Source of the DNA: Lentilactobacillus kisonensis DSM 19906 = JCM 15041 | GTDB taxonomy: Bacteria > Bacillota > Bacilli > Lactobacillales > Lactobacillaceae | Reading direction: 5' to 3' | Assembly (NCBI RefSeq): GCF_001434135.1 | Contig: NZ_AZEB01000001.1 | Span: 124,001-188,000 of the forward strand | DNA length: 64,000 nt | Part shown: piece after piece, positions 9,179 to 18,659 of the stretch | How positions within the stretch are numbered: the first letter of the stretch is position 1 | Layout of the letters: each line of letters opens with the position of its first letter | Translations under genes and position numbers: made by a program | The notes under the pieces: model-generated | Told to the model about the DNA's origin: nothing | The model's input: the letters and a program-made list of their open reading frames with translations, nothing else | Databases searched by the model: none

Positions 9179-10460
9179 TATGATTGATGCACCCAAGTAC
9201 GTAAACGAGAAAGTAAAGATGGGTGTTTGGCTTACAAATAAGCGCTCAAGTGGTAAGATTGCGTTTCTGCAACTAAGGGATGGAACGGCTTTCTTTCAAG
9301 GCGTTGTTGTCAAAAATAACGTTTCACCAGAAACGTTTGAGTTGGCTAAAGAAGTCAAACAGGAAACCAGTATGTGGATCACTGGGATCATTCATGAGGA
9401 TAGCCGATCTAAGTTTGGATATGAGATTGAAGTAGAAACAATTGAAGTGGTGGCAGAATCTCATGATTACCCAATTACCCCTAAAGAACATGGGGTCGAT
9501 TTTTTGATGGATCATCGTCATTTGTGGTTGCGGTCTAGCCGGCCAAATGCTGTGATGCGAATTAGAAACGAAGTTATTAAAGCTAGTTATGATTTCTTCT
9601 ATGATGATGGCTTTGTTAAAATTGATGCGCCGATTCTAACTGGTAGTGCGCCTGAAGGAACAACCACGTTATTTCACACGGAGTACTTCGATCAAGACGC
9701 CTATCTTTCCCAAAGTGGCCAGTTATATGAAGAAGCCGGCGCTGAAGCGTTTGGTAAGGTGTTTTCCTTTGGGCCAACTTTTAGGGCTGAAAAGTCCAAG
9801 ACCCGGCGTCATTTGATTGAGTTTTGGATGATTGAACCTGAAATGGCCTTTATGCATCAGGAAGAAAGCTTAGCAATTCAGGAACGGTATATCGCTTATT
9901 TGGTATCCCGGGTAATTGAAAACTGTCCACATGAGCTAGAAACACTCGGTCGAGATATTGATGTGTTGAAAAAATACACCGTGTTGCCTTATCCCCGAAT
10001 TAGCTATGACGAAGCAATTGATATGTTGAAAAAGGGCGGTTTCGACTTAGAATGGGGCATCGATTTTGGTTCGCCCGAAGAGACATTCTTAGCTGATCAG
10101 TTTAATCAGCCTGTCTTTATTTTGAATTATCCAAAGGCAATTAAGCCGTTTTATATGAAGCCACATCCAACTCGCGATGACGTTGTTATTTGCGCAGATT
10201 TGCTGGCTCCAGAAGGCTATGGTGAAATTATCGGTGGATCAGAACGGGCTACAGATTATGATTACCTTTACGATCAAATTGTTAAACATGGGCTTGATCC
10301 AAAAGATTACTCATGGTATTTGGACTTAAGAAAATACGGAAGTGTCCCGCATTCAGGATTCGGTCTGGGGCTTGAACGGGCCTTAACGTGGATTACTGGT
10401 GAGGATCACGTTCGAGAAGCGATTCCATTCCCAAGATTGTTAAATAGAATTTACCCATAA
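9165..10460 (+). CDS. asnS: Asparaginyl-tRNA synthetase
   Basis: A class IIb aminoacyl-tRNA synthetase that charges tRNA-Asn. I chose the GTG at 9165, eight bases after GGAGG, giving [20 protein letters not shown] and 431 residues, the usual size. An OB-fold anticodon-binding domain fills about residues 15-110. The catalytic core shows motif 2 ([15 protein letters not shown]) and motif 3 ([13 protein letters not shown]). The sequence [11 protein letters not shown] fits AsnS rather than AspS or LysS. No T-box leader is seen, because the gene starts inside the end of aspB and is presumably translated from the same mRNA. Confidence 0.97.
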   Translation: MKQISMIDAPKYVNEKVKMGVWLTNKRSSGKIAFLQLRDGTAFFQGVVVKNNVSPETFELAKEVKQETSMWITGIIHEDSRSKFGYEIEVETIEVVAESHDYPITPKEHGVDFLMDHRHLWLRSSRPNAVMRIRNEVIKASYDFFYDDGFVKIDAPILTGSAPEGTTTLFHTEYFDQDAYLSQSGQLYEEAGAEAFGKVFSFGPTFRAEKSKTRRHLIEFWMIEPEMAFMHQEESLAIQERYIAYLVSRVIENCPHELETLGRDIDVLKKYTVLPYPRISYDEAIDMLKKGGFDLEWGIDFGSPEETFLADQFNQPVFILNYPKAIKPFYMKPHPTRDDVVICADLLAPEGYGEIIGGSERATDYDYLYDQIVKHGLDPKDYSWYLDLRKYGSVPHSGFGLGLERALTWITGEDHVREAIPFPRLLNRIYP

Positions 10461-10493
10461 TGTTTGGTGAGTCCTGGAATTGGGAGGGAGGTA

Positions 10494-11210
10494 ATGTTAT
10501 TGGATAATTATGCGCTGAAACTTCTTAACCAAGGCCAAACAACTGTTAACAATTATCTATTACAAAATTACCACCAAATTGGGGTTAGCAATGAAGCATT
10601 ATTGGTGTATTTGCTGATAAAGGGCAACCATGACTTAATTGTCCCAATGCCAGAGATAGGTGACTTGCAGCAGCAAACCGGCTTTAGTGAGCAAAAATTG
10701 TTTAACCTATTCCACCAAATGATTGAAAAAAAGTTGGCGGCAATAACCCAAATTGATGTTGAAGGTCAAAAAGTTGATGCTTATGATTTTAGTCAGATGT
10801 ATGAAAAATTAGGATTACTAAAATCACAGGAGCAAGACACCCAGCAGCAAGATGACAAACCGATTGGGGTCAATCAGCGTCAAGCTGTATTTGAAAGCAT
10901 CGAAAAGGAATTTGGCAGAACACTATCGCCGATTGAGATGGAAACGATCAGTCAGTGGTTAGATATTGATCACTACACACCAGAAATTATTCAAATGGCG
11001 TTAAAAGAAGCGGTATTAAGTCAAGTTTACAATCTGAAGTATATGGACCGAATCCTCAGCAATTGGGAAAAGAAAAACCTTAAATCGTCCCAGCAAGTTG
11101 AGGCATATCGGCGGAAACGAAAGGCTTCAGAGAGTGAGCCACCTGCACGATATAGTGGGCCTAAAATTCCATTCATCAACCTATCTGGTAAGCCTGAAGA
11201 TAACCAGTAA
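10494..11210 (+). CDS. dnaD: DnaD-like primosomal replication protein
   Basis: DnaD helps load the replicative helicase during replication initiation and restart in Firmicutes. The ATG at 10494 follows a strong GGGAGGGAGG site; the open frame from 10464 has no such site. The 238-residue protein has an N-terminal winged-helix domain (about 1-100), a Q/D-rich linker and a C-terminal DnaB/DnaD helical domain. That domain includes FGRTLSPIEMETISQWL and ends in the YMDRILSNWEKK motif (usually YIxxILxxW). In B. subtilis nth follows dnaD; here a terminator follows instead. Confidence 0.93.
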   Translation: MLLDNYALKLLNQGQTTVNNYLLQNYHQIGVSNEALLVYLLIKGNHDLIVPMPEIGDLQQQTGFSEQKLFNLFHQMIEKKLAAITQIDVEGQKVDAYDFSQMYEKLGLLKSQEQDTQQQDDKPIGVNQRQAVFESIEKEFGRTLSPIEMETISQWLDIDHYTPEIIQMALKEAVLSQVYNLKYMDRILSNWEKKNLKSSQQVEAYRRKRKASESEPPARYSGPKIPFINLSGKPEDNQ

Positions 11211-11251
11211 AGGATGCGCATTCGCGTATATTCTGAAGCAATTTTCTTAAC

Positions 11252-11294
11252 AAAATAGAGCAGCTATTCCAATTGGAGTAGCTGCTCTATTTTT
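11252..11294. terminator. Bidirectional terminator between dnaD and PBP1A
   Basis: Near-perfect 19-base arms begin AAAATAGAGCAGCT and end AGCTGCTCTATTTT around an AATT loop, with A and T runs on the two sides. It lies between the converging ends of dnaD and the penicillin-binding protein gene, so it can serve both. Confidence 0.9.
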
Positions 11295-11332
11295 GAACTG
11301 ATTTTGTTAACAAAGACCCGTACATCTATTGA

Positions 11333-13666
11333 TCAGGGTGTCGTGGTTGTATCGTTATTACTGCCTGATCCTGCATTACTGTCTGGTGAATTATTGGTGC
11401 TATCACCATTGTTATTGGTCGTATTGCCGCCGGTATCTGGTGAACTAGATGAAGCAGATGATGAACTTGCGTCACTACTGTCACCACCATCGCCATTTGG
11501 CTCTTGGGTGGTAGGGGTTTGTGACGATTCAGTTGTTCGATCACTTCGATCAGAACTTTCATTACTTCGAGGTTGAGTGATCGTTGTATTATCCGAACTT
11601 GAGCCACTATCGACAGTATAACCACTGTCAGTTTGATTAGAACTGTTATCAGCAACTGTGCCAGGATAACCGGCAACGTAATACTCAGTTTGGCCGCCAC
11701 GATCAGTTGCCACCACGTCATCTGGTTTTGTCCAATCAACATTTGGCTTATTGGTTGAGATATAGCCCATTACCGATTTATAAATTTGCTGGGCAATGGT
11801 TGTCTGAGTTGGGGTAATGTAAGAATTTGCTTTAAATTGATGGTCATAACCAGTCCAAATTGCCAGTGAATAGTTCTTGGTAAAACCGGAGAACCACGAG
11901 TCCATCGAAGAATCTGCGGGAACTTGGTTAATATAATCGTCTGGATATTGGGTGGTCCCGGTCTTACCAGCTTCGAACAAACCAGAAACTTTCGCGGCCG
12001 TTCCAGAACCGTTGGCGTCAGCCATGACGCCTTTAAGCATATTGGTAATCATAAATGCGGTTGCTGGTGACATTGCCCGTTTCCCTTTTTGATGATAGGC
12101 ATGTGAAACCCCGTTTGGTTGAACTACTTTTCTGATTAAATAGGGCTTGTAGTATGTGCCGCCATTTGAAAAGGCAGCATACGATGCAGCTAATTGTTCT
12201 GAAGAAATATATAGCCCAATCCCGTTTTGCAGCTCGAGTGGCTTACTAAAGGACATCCCAAGATTCTTTAAGAACTTAGTGGCATCAGGAACACCGACGT
12301 TTTCCAAGGTTCTGATCGCAGGAATATTTCGTGATTCAACTAGCGCCTTTCTCATTGTAATGGTTCCTTGGTACTTATTATCAAAGTCCATGACGGATTT
12401 GTCAGATCCAGCATAGGTGTATGGGGTATCTTTTACTGGTTGGTAGGTTGGATATTTTAGGTACTGAATTGCTGGGCCATAATCCATAATGGGTTTAGCA
12501 GTTGATCCTGATGATCTACCAGTTTGAACGGCTCGGTTAAGGCCAAACGCAACCTTAATTTTGCGGCCGCCCTGCATTGCGAGTACCTTACCATTATTCG
12601 GATTAACAAGAGTTGCCCCAATTTGGAACCGATTACTTGGATAAACAATCCCAGAGGAGGTGCCATTAGCAACGTTATATAATTTCTTTTGGGCGCTTAA
12701 GTCAAGGTTTGTATAAACTTTTAAGCCACTATTTTGCTTGTAGCCTTTATTGTGAAGCTCTTCTAATGATTGTTTCAGGTAAGAATCGATATATTTAGAT
12801 GTTCGCTGGGCAGTCTGGGCTTTGCTGTGTGTATATGACAGATGCCGTTTGACACTGATACTTTTAGCGTTTTGAGCCTGCTGCTGAGTGATAACTTTAT
12901 TTTTAACCATCGCGTTAAGGACTTCATCCCGTCGTTCAGTCGCATATTTAGGGTACTTATACGGATTATAAAGAGTCGGTGATTGCGGCATTCCAGCCAA
13001 CAATGCAAATTCAGGTAAGGTGAGGTGTTTAAGTGTTTTATTATAATAGAATTCGGATGCTGTTTGCATCCCATAGACACCGTTACCCATATAAACTTTG
13101 TTGATGTAGAATTCTAAGATTTGGCTCTTAGAATAGTGGCGTTCCACTTTCAACGCTAGCCAAGCTTCTTGGGCTTTTCGTTTTAACGTTCGATCACTTG
13201 CAGCTGTTGAGAATACCGATAATTTAACAAGTTGTTGGGTAAGCGTACTTCCTCCTTGAAGACCAAGTGAAGACCCAGTGATGTTTGAAATGGTTGCACC
13301 AATGATTCTGATTGGATCAACCCCATGATGCTTGTAAAAACGACGATCTTCAATCGAAACAACGGCTTGCTTAAGTGTTCTTGGAATATTTTTGGCTTTA
13401 ACGTAATCTCGGTTTTGGCTGCCAAGTCTTGAGATTACCTGGCCATTTGCATCGTAAAACTTAGTTGAATTATCGCTTGAAAGTGCAGAACGGGTAATTT
13501 GTGGGGCACTGGCAGCATAAAATGTAAATAACCCTGCACCAAATAAAATGATAAGGCCGAATAAGATTAATAGGTACTTAATAATTCTTCTAAACGGTCC
13601 CTTTTTCTTAGTGAATTGCCGTCCTCTTCGGATTTCGGCACGAGACTTAGGACTATTCTGTGACAT
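11333..13666 (-). CDS. ponA: Class A penicillin-binding protein 1A
   Basis: A bifunctional peptidoglycan synthase anchored in the membrane by one segment (residues 28-52) after a basic cytoplasmic tail. The GT51 glycosyltransferase has SIEDRRFYKHHG (catalytic Glu106) and GGSTLTQQLVK at 138-148. The transpeptidase has STAK at 388-391 (acyl-enzyme serine), SRN at 445-447 and KTGT from 568. From about residue 673 to 777 the tail is low-complexity Ser/Thr/Asn/Asp, probably extended in the wall. AAGGAG precedes the ATG. It follows recU after 18 bases, the usual recU-ponA pair of Firmicutes. Confidence 0.95.
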   Translation of the reverse strand: MSQNSPKSRAEIRRGRQFTKKKGPFRRIIKYLLILFGLIILFGAGLFTFYAASAPQITRSALSSDNSTKFYDANGQVISRLGSQNRDYVKAKNIPRTLKQAVVSIEDRRFYKHHGVDPIRIIGATISNITGSSLGLQGGSTLTQQLVKLSVFSTAASDRTLKRKAQEAWLALKVERHYSKSQILEFYINKVYMGNGVYGMQTASEFYYNKTLKHLTLPEFALLAGMPQSPTLYNPYKYPKYATERRDEVLNAMVKNKVITQQQAQNAKSISVKRHLSYTHSKAQTAQRTSKYIDSYLKQSLEELHNKGYKQNSGLKVYTNLDLSAQKKLYNVANGTSSGIVYPSNRFQIGATLVNPNNGKVLAMQGGRKIKVAFGLNRAVQTGRSSGSTAKPIMDYGPAIQYLKYPTYQPVKDTPYTYAGSDKSVMDFDNKYQGTITMRKALVESRNIPAIRTLENVGVPDATKFLKNLGMSFSKPLELQNGIGLYISSEQLAASYAAFSNGGTYYKPYLIRKVVQPNGVSHAYHQKGKRAMSPATAFMITNMLKGVMADANGSGTAAKVSGLFEAGKTGTTQYPDDYINQVPADSSMDSWFSGFTKNYSLAIWTGYDHQFKANSYITPTQTTIAQQIYKSVMGYISTNKPNVDWTKPDDVVATDRGGQTEYYVAGYPGTVADNSSNQTDSGYTVDSGSSSDNTTITQPRSNESSDRSDRTTESSQTPTTQEPNGDGGDSSDASSSSASSSSPDTGGNTTNNNGDSTNNSPDSNAGSGSNNDTTTTP

Positions 13667-13684
13667 AGAGTTCTCCTTCGCAAC

Positions 13685-14293
13685 TTACTTAGTCTGATCA
13701 ATGATTGAATCAACCGCACTTAAATAGGGCAATAGTGGATTAATTCGATAGGGAATCAAAAAACCAGCTTGTTCAATGACTTTTCTTGGAATGGACTTTC
13801 TACCACCAGTCGCCTGGTTATCCCAATAATCAATGAGATCGGTGGCCCTTAACAAAAAGACAGATTGGTCATCAATAAATTTGATGATCGCAAAACAAAT
13901 ACCTTGTTGCTTTAAACATTGTCTCATATGTTCAACTTGATGTTTATGAAAATTTTTTAAAGGAAACGATGTTTTGTTCTTAGTTTCCTTTGCATCAAAG
14001 TCGATATAGTGCCCTTTGTATACACCATTATAATCTGTTGTTGATGAGCGACGAAAATAGGCTTCCTTGATTCTGGCAGCACTCCGTTTGGGATAATCGA
14101 CAGAGACAATTTGAATTGGAGTAGGCTTTTTATGAATGACGGCAATCCCATTATTCAGATAATAGGTATTGCTTTTATTAAGCTCATCTTCTAATGCCAT
14201 TCCTCGATTAGAAAAATCAACGGCGTTATTGTGTTCATTCGAAGAGGCTGGTTGTTCGTAAAAATGATTGCCATTAGGGTATCTGATAGTCAT
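13685..14293 (-). CDS. recU: Holliday junction resolvase RecU
   Basis: RecU cleaves four-way DNA junctions and modulates RecA in Firmicutes. The 202-residue protein has NRGMALEDELNKSN near residue 30, the metal-binding core YIDFDAKETKNKTSFPLKNF at about 95-115 (Asp, Glu and Lys of the nuclease fold), then HQVEHMRQC, FAIIKF and a C-terminal YLSAVDSII. This is the usual length. A GGAAG site lies upstream of the ATG. It is the first gene of the recU-ponA unit and is divergent from ypsA. Confidence 0.95.
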   Translation of the reverse strand: MTIRYPNGNHFYEQPASSNEHNNAVDFSNRGMALEDELNKSNTYYLNNGIAVIHKKPTPIQIVSVDYPKRSAARIKEAYFRRSSTTDYNGVYKGHYIDFDAKETKNKTSFPLKNFHKHQVEHMRQCLKQQGICFAIIKFIDDQSVFLLRATDLIDYWDNQATGGRKSIPRKVIEQAGFLIPYRINPLLPYLSAVDSIIDQTK

Positions 14294-14422
14294 GAACTGA
14301 AAGCTTCCTTTTTTGAATATGAATAGTTACATTGTACTGCATTTCTGTATAAATTAACCATAATAATGTTATTATATCAAGAGTAGAGACTATTGAAAAT
14401 CTTTTATCGGTAAGGTGATATT

Positions 14423-14995
14423 TTGAGCCGTTTATGGATAACTGGCTATCGAAGCTATGAACTAGGGATCTTTAAGGATGACAATCCCAAACGAAAAGTA
14501 ATTGATTCGGTTTTAAAAACTGAGTTGATTCAAGCAATCATTGACGGCACGGACTGGATAATTTCGGGTGGCCAACTAGGGGTTGAACAGTGGGCGCTAA
14601 GTGCTGCAACAGCTTTAAAAAATGATTATCCTGGTGAATTTAAAACCGCAATGATGCTGCCCTTTATGGAATTTGGGAATAATTGGAATGCGGAGAACCA
14701 GCAGCGATTCAGCAAGGTTAAAGGAGCCGCTGATTTTTCCGCAGCAGTTAGCCAAAAAACGTATACGTCGCCAGAACAATTAAGAAATTATCAAGAATTC
14801 ATGTTAACACACACGGATCAGGCAATATTGATATATGATTTAGATAATCCAGGAAAAACGCAATACGATTTTGATAAAATTAAACGGTTTGCCGAGAATC
14901 ATCCTTATCCATATCGCTTAATAACGTTTGATGATTTGCAGGCAGCCGCAGATGAATATCAAGAAAACTTAAATAATAGTTCCCAAGACAACTAA
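14423..14995 (+). CDS. ypsA: YpsA family protein (DUF1273, SLOG-like fold)
   Basis: A 190-residue cytosolic protein of the DUF1273 family. The TTG start gives MSRLWITGYRSYELGIF; GYRSxELGIF is the family signature. IISGGQLGVEQWALSAA is the glycine-rich turn typical of SLOG/DprA-like nucleotide-binding folds. FGNNWNAENQQRF and DQAILIYDLDNPGKTQYD are also family blocks. In B. subtilis ypsA lies directly before gpsB, as here, and has been connected with cell-division phenotypes, but its reaction is unknown. TAAGG lies upstream of the TTG. Confidence 0.85.
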   Translation: MSRLWITGYRSYELGIFKDDNPKRKVIDSVLKTELIQAIIDGTDWIISGGQLGVEQWALSAATALKNDYPGEFKTAMMLPFMEFGNNWNAENQQRFSKVKGAADFSAAVSQKTYTSPEQLRNYQEFMLTHTDQAILIYDLDNPGKTQYDFDKIKRFAENHPYPYRLITFDDLQAAADEYQENLNNSSQDN

Positions 14996-15051
14996 TCTAT
15001 GATATTATTTTATTGGTTTGTTGCAAATTAAAGATGAGGTGTACCCAATAA

Positions 15052-15432
15052 ATGGAAAACATTAATTATACTCCGAAGGATATTCTACAAAAAGAATTTC
15101 GACAAAAGATGAGGGGTTATGACCCTAACAATGTCGATAGCTTTTTGGATAATATAATCAAAGACTACGAGACCTTTAATAAGCAATTGCAAGAGTTAAG
15201 TGACGAAAACGAGCGGCTTAAAGTTCAAGTAGATGAATTGAACAAGCAAGTTGCCGTTTCTAGCACCCAGCCACTTCCAACTGCTGGTGTTAGCCCAAGT
15301 AGAACAACGACGGCCAGCCAACCAATGTCTAGTGCAACTAACATGGACATTTTAAAACGTTTATCAAATTTGGAACGACGGGTGTTTGGATCACAACTGG
15401 ATAATAATTCAAATGATTCTCACAGACTGTAG
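15052..15432 (+). CDS. gpsB: Cell cycle protein GpsB
   Basis: A DivIVA-like adaptor that links cell-wall synthases to the division site. The N-terminal domain [20 protein letters not shown] ... [19 protein letters not shown] carries the membrane- and PBP-contacting motifs, followed by a coiled coil to about residue 72. A Ser/Thr-rich linker (73-103) leads to a short C-terminal helix, [17 protein letters not shown], used for oligomer formation. The length of 126 residues is normal. GAGGTG lies upstream of the ATG. Its usual partner PBP1A is encoded nearby on the other strand. Confidence 0.94.
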   Translation: MENINYTPKDILQKEFRQKMRGYDPNNVDSFLDNIIKDYETFNKQLQELSDENERLKVQVDELNKQVAVSSTQPLPTAGVSPSRTTTASQPMSSATNMDILKRLSNLERRVFGSQLDNNSNDSHRL

Positions 15433-15454
15433 TCCCAATTAATTTTATACTATC

Positions 15455-15844
15455 TGGTGTAAATCCTGAGTAATTGCGGTCGTATTATTACGGCTGAGGA
15501 AAGTCCATTCTCGCACAGGCTGCGATGCCTGTAGTGTTCGTGCTCGGTGAAAAAATAAGCCGGGGGACTCTTTTAGAGTTACGGCGGAATAAGTGGCTAA
15601 GGCTTTGCTATGCTGATTATTCCCTAAGGTGCCACAGTGACGAACAGTATGGGAAACCATGCTGATGGAACGCGGTAAACCCCTCGAGCGGGAAACCCAA
15701 ACTTTGGTAGGGGAGCTTCACACACGGTAAATGAACCAAGTGTGGGGGAGAAGTACATGGTACTTCTCAGATAGATGATTACTACTTACTTTACCGTCCT
15801 GGGATAAAGTAAGCACAAAACATGGCTTATAGGGATTTACACCA
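15455..15844 (+). ncRNA. rnpB: RNase P RNA, Bacillus type (class B)
   Basis: The catalytic RNA that removes tRNA 5' leaders. The ends pair as helix P1: TGGTGTAAATCC at 15455 with GGATTTACACCA ending at 15844. Internal conserved blocks are GAGGAAAGTCC near 15497, ACAGTGACGAACAGTATGGGAAACC around 15634-15660 and GGAACGCGGTAAACCCC near 15667. A -10 like TATACT lies at 15446-15451. Position between gpsB and rlmL matches B. subtilis. A minus-strand reading frame across part of this region is not a gene. Confidence 0.96.
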
Positions 15845-15854
15845 AACAGGTTGG

Positions 15855-15879
15855 GTGGGAGCTTGCTCCCACTTTTTTG
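15855..15879 (+). terminator. rnpB terminator
   Basis: A perfect 8-bp stem, GTGGGAGC and GCTCCCAC, with a TT loop and a run of six T follows the RNase P RNA. Confidence 0.93.
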
Positions 15880-15909
15880 TTATCCAAAACTGGAAATGAG
15901 AGGAATCTT

Positions 15910-17070
15910 ATGGAATTTAATTTAATCGCAACTTGTGCTGCTGGAATTGAAGCATTAGTTGGAAAAGAACTCAGAGATTTAGGCTACAATGTTCAAGTTG
16001 AAAATGGTCGGGCCCGCTTTAAGGGATCTGAAGAAGACATTATTAAAACTAATTTATGGTTAAGAACCGCTGATAAAATCAAAATTGTGATTGATGAATT
16101 TGATGCCGTGACGTTTGACGAGTTATTTGAACAAACAACTGCGATTGCTTGGGATAAAATGCTGCCAATGGATGCTGCTTTCCCCGTTGAAGGCCGGTCT
16201 AAGAATTCTAAACTGCATAGTGTTCCCGATTCACAAGCGATTGTCAAAAAAGCGATTGTAAATGAATTGAGCACCGCCTATCACCGTCATACTAGGTTGC
16301 CAGAAACCGGGGCTGAGTTCCCACTAGAGGTTGCTATTAGCAAAGATCATGTCATGATAACCCTTAACACAACGGGTGCTAGCCTGTTCAAACGGGGATA
16401 CCGGGTCGAAAAGGGGGAAGCCCCGTTAAAGGAAAATATGGCAGCCGCCTTAGTTATGCTGACTAACTGGTACCCAGATGTCCCGTTCTTAGATCCATTT
16501 TGTGGTTCTGGAACGATTCCGATCGAAGCTGCATTAATTGGTCGCAACATTGCTCCAGGCTTTAATCGGGACTTTATTTGCGAAAAATGGCCTTGGATTG
16601 ATGCTAACATGGTCCAACGAGTTCGTGACGAGGCGGATGCCCAAGCTGACTATGATACTGAATTAGATATTTCTGCCAGTGATATTGATGGTAACATGAT
16701 TGACATTTCTAAGCGCAATGCTGAAGAGGTTGGTTTACTGGATGATATTCATTTTAAGCAGTTAGCAGTTGCCGACTTTAAAACGGATAAAGTAAATGGT
16801 GTGGTTGTTGGGAATCCCCCTTATGGGCAACGAATGAGTGATGCCCAACGTGCGCACGAACTTTATCGACAAATGGGAAAAGCTTTTAAACCGTTGACAA
16901 GCTGGTCAAAGTATTTCCTGACTTCTGATTTGGAATTTGAAAAATATTATGGTCAAAAGGCTACTAAGCGAAGAAAATTATATAACGGATCAATAAGAAC
17001 GGACTATTTCCAATTTTGGGGTAAAAAAGTTCGTGATTTGAGTAGTTTGAGCAGTTTTAAACAAAAATAA
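15910..17070 (+). CDS. rlmL: 23S rRNA guanine-N2 methyltransferase, RlmL/YpsC family
   Basis: A THUMP-domain, S-adenosylmethionine-dependent RNA methyltransferase. I chose the ATG at 15910 (MEFNLIATCAAGIEALVGKE) after GAGAGG; the frame upstream runs into the rnpB terminator. Residues 1-150 form the ferredoxin-like and THUMP RNA-binding part. The methylase has FLDPFCGSGTIPIEAAL (SAM motif) and the catalytic GNPPYGQRM, the N-PP-Y motif of base amino-group methylation. The length is 386 residues. By comparison with E. coli RlmL it probably makes m2G in 23S rRNA, but the exact site is inferred. The fused RlmK half of E. coli is absent, as in other Firmicutes. Confidence 0.88.
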   Translation: MEFNLIATCAAGIEALVGKELRDLGYNVQVENGRARFKGSEEDIIKTNLWLRTADKIKIVIDEFDAVTFDELFEQTTAIAWDKMLPMDAAFPVEGRSKNSKLHSVPDSQAIVKKAIVNELSTAYHRHTRLPETGAEFPLEVAISKDHVMITLNTTGASLFKRGYRVEKGEAPLKENMAAALVMLTNWYPDVPFLDPFCGSGTIPIEAALIGRNIAPGFNRDFICEKWPWIDANMVQRVRDEADAQADYDTELDISASDIDGNMIDISKRNAEEVGLLDDIHFKQLAVADFKTDKVNGVVVGNPPYGQRMSDAQRAHELYRQMGKAFKPLTSWSKYFLTSDLEFEKYYGQKATKRRKLYNGSIRTDYFQFWGKKVRDLSSLSSFKQK

Positions 17071-17123
17071 TTCAACTTATATGTTAAAATAAGAATTGGT
17101 TGAATAAAGGGAGTGATTACTTT

Positions 17124-18236
17124 TTGAGACAAGTCGCAATTATTGGTGGTGGCATTATTGGCGCGACAGCTGCTTTTTACCTAAGCTTTCTGAAGGGCAG
17201 TGAGTCTGTTCACGTGACGTTATATGATGACGGTACTGGTCAAGCAACTAAGGCGGCCTCTGGCATCATTTCGCCTTGGCTGTCTAAACGGCGGAACAAA
17301 CGGTGGTATGCGTTAGCAAAGCGAGGGGCAGAATTATTACCTCAATTGGTCATGGATGCCAATCTTGGCGCTGATGTTTATCAACAAACCGGAACGATTG
17401 TAACCCGGAAAGATCATGCTGATTTATTGCGTCTATACACTGAAGCACAGCGAAGAGCTGCTGATACACCGGCGATGGGAGATATTGTACTTCTCACTGC
17501 TGACCAGGTTGGTCAACGGATGCCCTTTATTACTAATCCGCCGGAAGGGGTATTTGTAAGCGGTGGGGCTAAAATTGATGGCAGTGCTTTTGTTACTCAA
17601 TTACTGAGAAACGCCGAGAGTCGAAATTTAACCATCGTTAAGCAACGGGTAAAATTAGATCGACATGGCCGAGTGATTGATCACACTGGTCAGCGTCAAT
17701 TTGATAATATGATTATTGCAACCGGTGCTTGGATGAAAGACACTTTAGCACCACTTGGAGTGAAAGCTGCCATTCGGCCACAGAAGGGGCAATTAATTGA
17801 TTTATCGCTTGCCGCTGACCATTCATGGATGAAGTTACCAGTACTAATGCCAGAAGGAAGTAGCGATATTATCCCATTCGCAAACGGGAAGTTAGTTATC
17901 GGGGCTACCCATGAAGATGACGGTCAATTTGATTTGACACCAACGCAGTCGGCACAAAGTGAGCTTTTAGGTAATGCAAAGGTCTTTATTAATACGCTGT
18001 CAAGAAACCAAATTGTTAATGTCCGAGTTGGCACAAGAGCCTATACACCAGACTTTGGCCCGTTTTTTGGCAGTTTAACAACTATCTCTGATTCAATCCT
18101 TGTGGGTGGTGGTTTGGGATCATCTGGTTTAACTACCGGGCCAATCATCGGTTATTTGCTTGCAAAAAGTATTTTACAGCGAGGTTTAGAAAGCTTTGAA
18201 GCCTACACGAAGCCGGTAAGTGCCTACATTCACTAA
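17124..18236 (+). CDS. FAD-dependent oxidoreductase, DAO/glycine-oxidase-like
   Basis: A D-amino-acid-oxidase-fold flavoprotein of about 370 residues. I chose the TTG at 17124, ten bases after GGGAG, giving MRQVAIIGGGIIGATAAFYL, an N-terminal FAD Rossmann motif. Further support is KAASGIISPWLSKRRNKRW near residue 50, MIIATGAWMKDTLAPLG (second FAD contact) and GLGSSGLTTGPIIGYLLA at the C-terminus. It is likely to oxidise an amine or D-amino acid, but no substrate can be named: DadA, glycine oxidase and MnmC-like proteins share these motifs. Its stop overlaps the end of the convergent RNase H-like gene by four bases. Confidence 0.8.
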   Translation: MRQVAIIGGGIIGATAAFYLSFLKGSESVHVTLYDDGTGQATKAASGIISPWLSKRRNKRWYALAKRGAELLPQLVMDANLGADVYQQTGTIVTRKDHADLLRLYTEAQRRAADTPAMGDIVLLTADQVGQRMPFITNPPEGVFVSGGAKIDGSAFVTQLLRNAESRNLTIVKQRVKLDRHGRVIDHTGQRQFDNMIIATGAWMKDTLAPLGVKAAIRPQKGQLIDLSLAADHSWMKLPVLMPEGSSDIIPFANGKLVIGATHEDDGQFDLTPTQSAQSELLGNAKVFINTLSRNQIVNVRVGTRAYTPDFGPFFGSLTTISDSILVGGGLGSSGLTTGPIIGYLLAKSILQRGLESFEAYTKPVSAYIH

Positions 18237-18628
18237 TCCTGAACTGAATGAAGCGCCTGTAATGCAAGGTAGTGAGCACCATGGTTTTTGTGATCTGGAA
18301 TCCAGGTATTGATGACGGTTGCAAATTTGGACTGCAATGCTAACAGCTGATTAACTTCAGGCTGAAAATGTTTGGCATACTCTTTATTTAAACTATCAAT
18401 CACGATTTTACTATCCGTGTGATAAAAGATGATTTCGGCTGGATCTGCCTTAAGCTGGATTAACTTCTGAAATGCTTCAATTGCAGCGATAAATTCTGCC
18501 TCATGGTTGTTAGTAGCAGTAATTGTATTTTTAAACTGCATTTGTTTGCCATCATGGACAAGCAAAACACCAATTGCTGAACGATGATTTTGCTGATTAA
18601 CCGCTGCGTCACTATAAACTTTATACAT
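18233..18628 (-). CDS. RNase HI-fold protein with altered last catalytic residue
   Basis: A 131-residue single-domain RNase H-like protein. The start at 18628 gives MYKVYSDAAVNQQNH; a GTG four codons upstream is possible. The first three acidic positions of the RNase HI active site are visible: Asp in VYSDAAV, Glu in NNHEAEF and Asp in FYHTDSKIV. The fourth, normally Asp in NxxAD-LA, is His in NHGAHYLAL. Some Bacillus homologues of this class lack measurable RNase H activity, so activity is uncertain. The gene is divergent from ebsA and convergent with the flavoprotein gene. Confidence 0.8.
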   Translation of the reverse strand: MYKVYSDAAVNQQNHRSAIGVLLVHDGKQMQFKNTITATNNHEAEFIAAIEAFQKLIQLKADPAEIIFYHTDSKIVIDSLNKEYAKHFQPEVNQLLALQSKFATVINTWIPDHKNHGAHYLALQALHSVQD

Positions 18629-18659
18629 TTTTAACGACACTTTCTAAGGAGTTTTATTA

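Noticed and set aside
11304-11576. Plus-strand reading frame of 90 residues rich in Leu, Ser and Val
   Set aside because: It is the mirror image of the low-complexity Ser/Thr tail of PBP1A, and has no family resemblance.
15445-15660. Minus-strand frame of 71 residues
   Set aside because: It overlaps the RNase P RNA gene.
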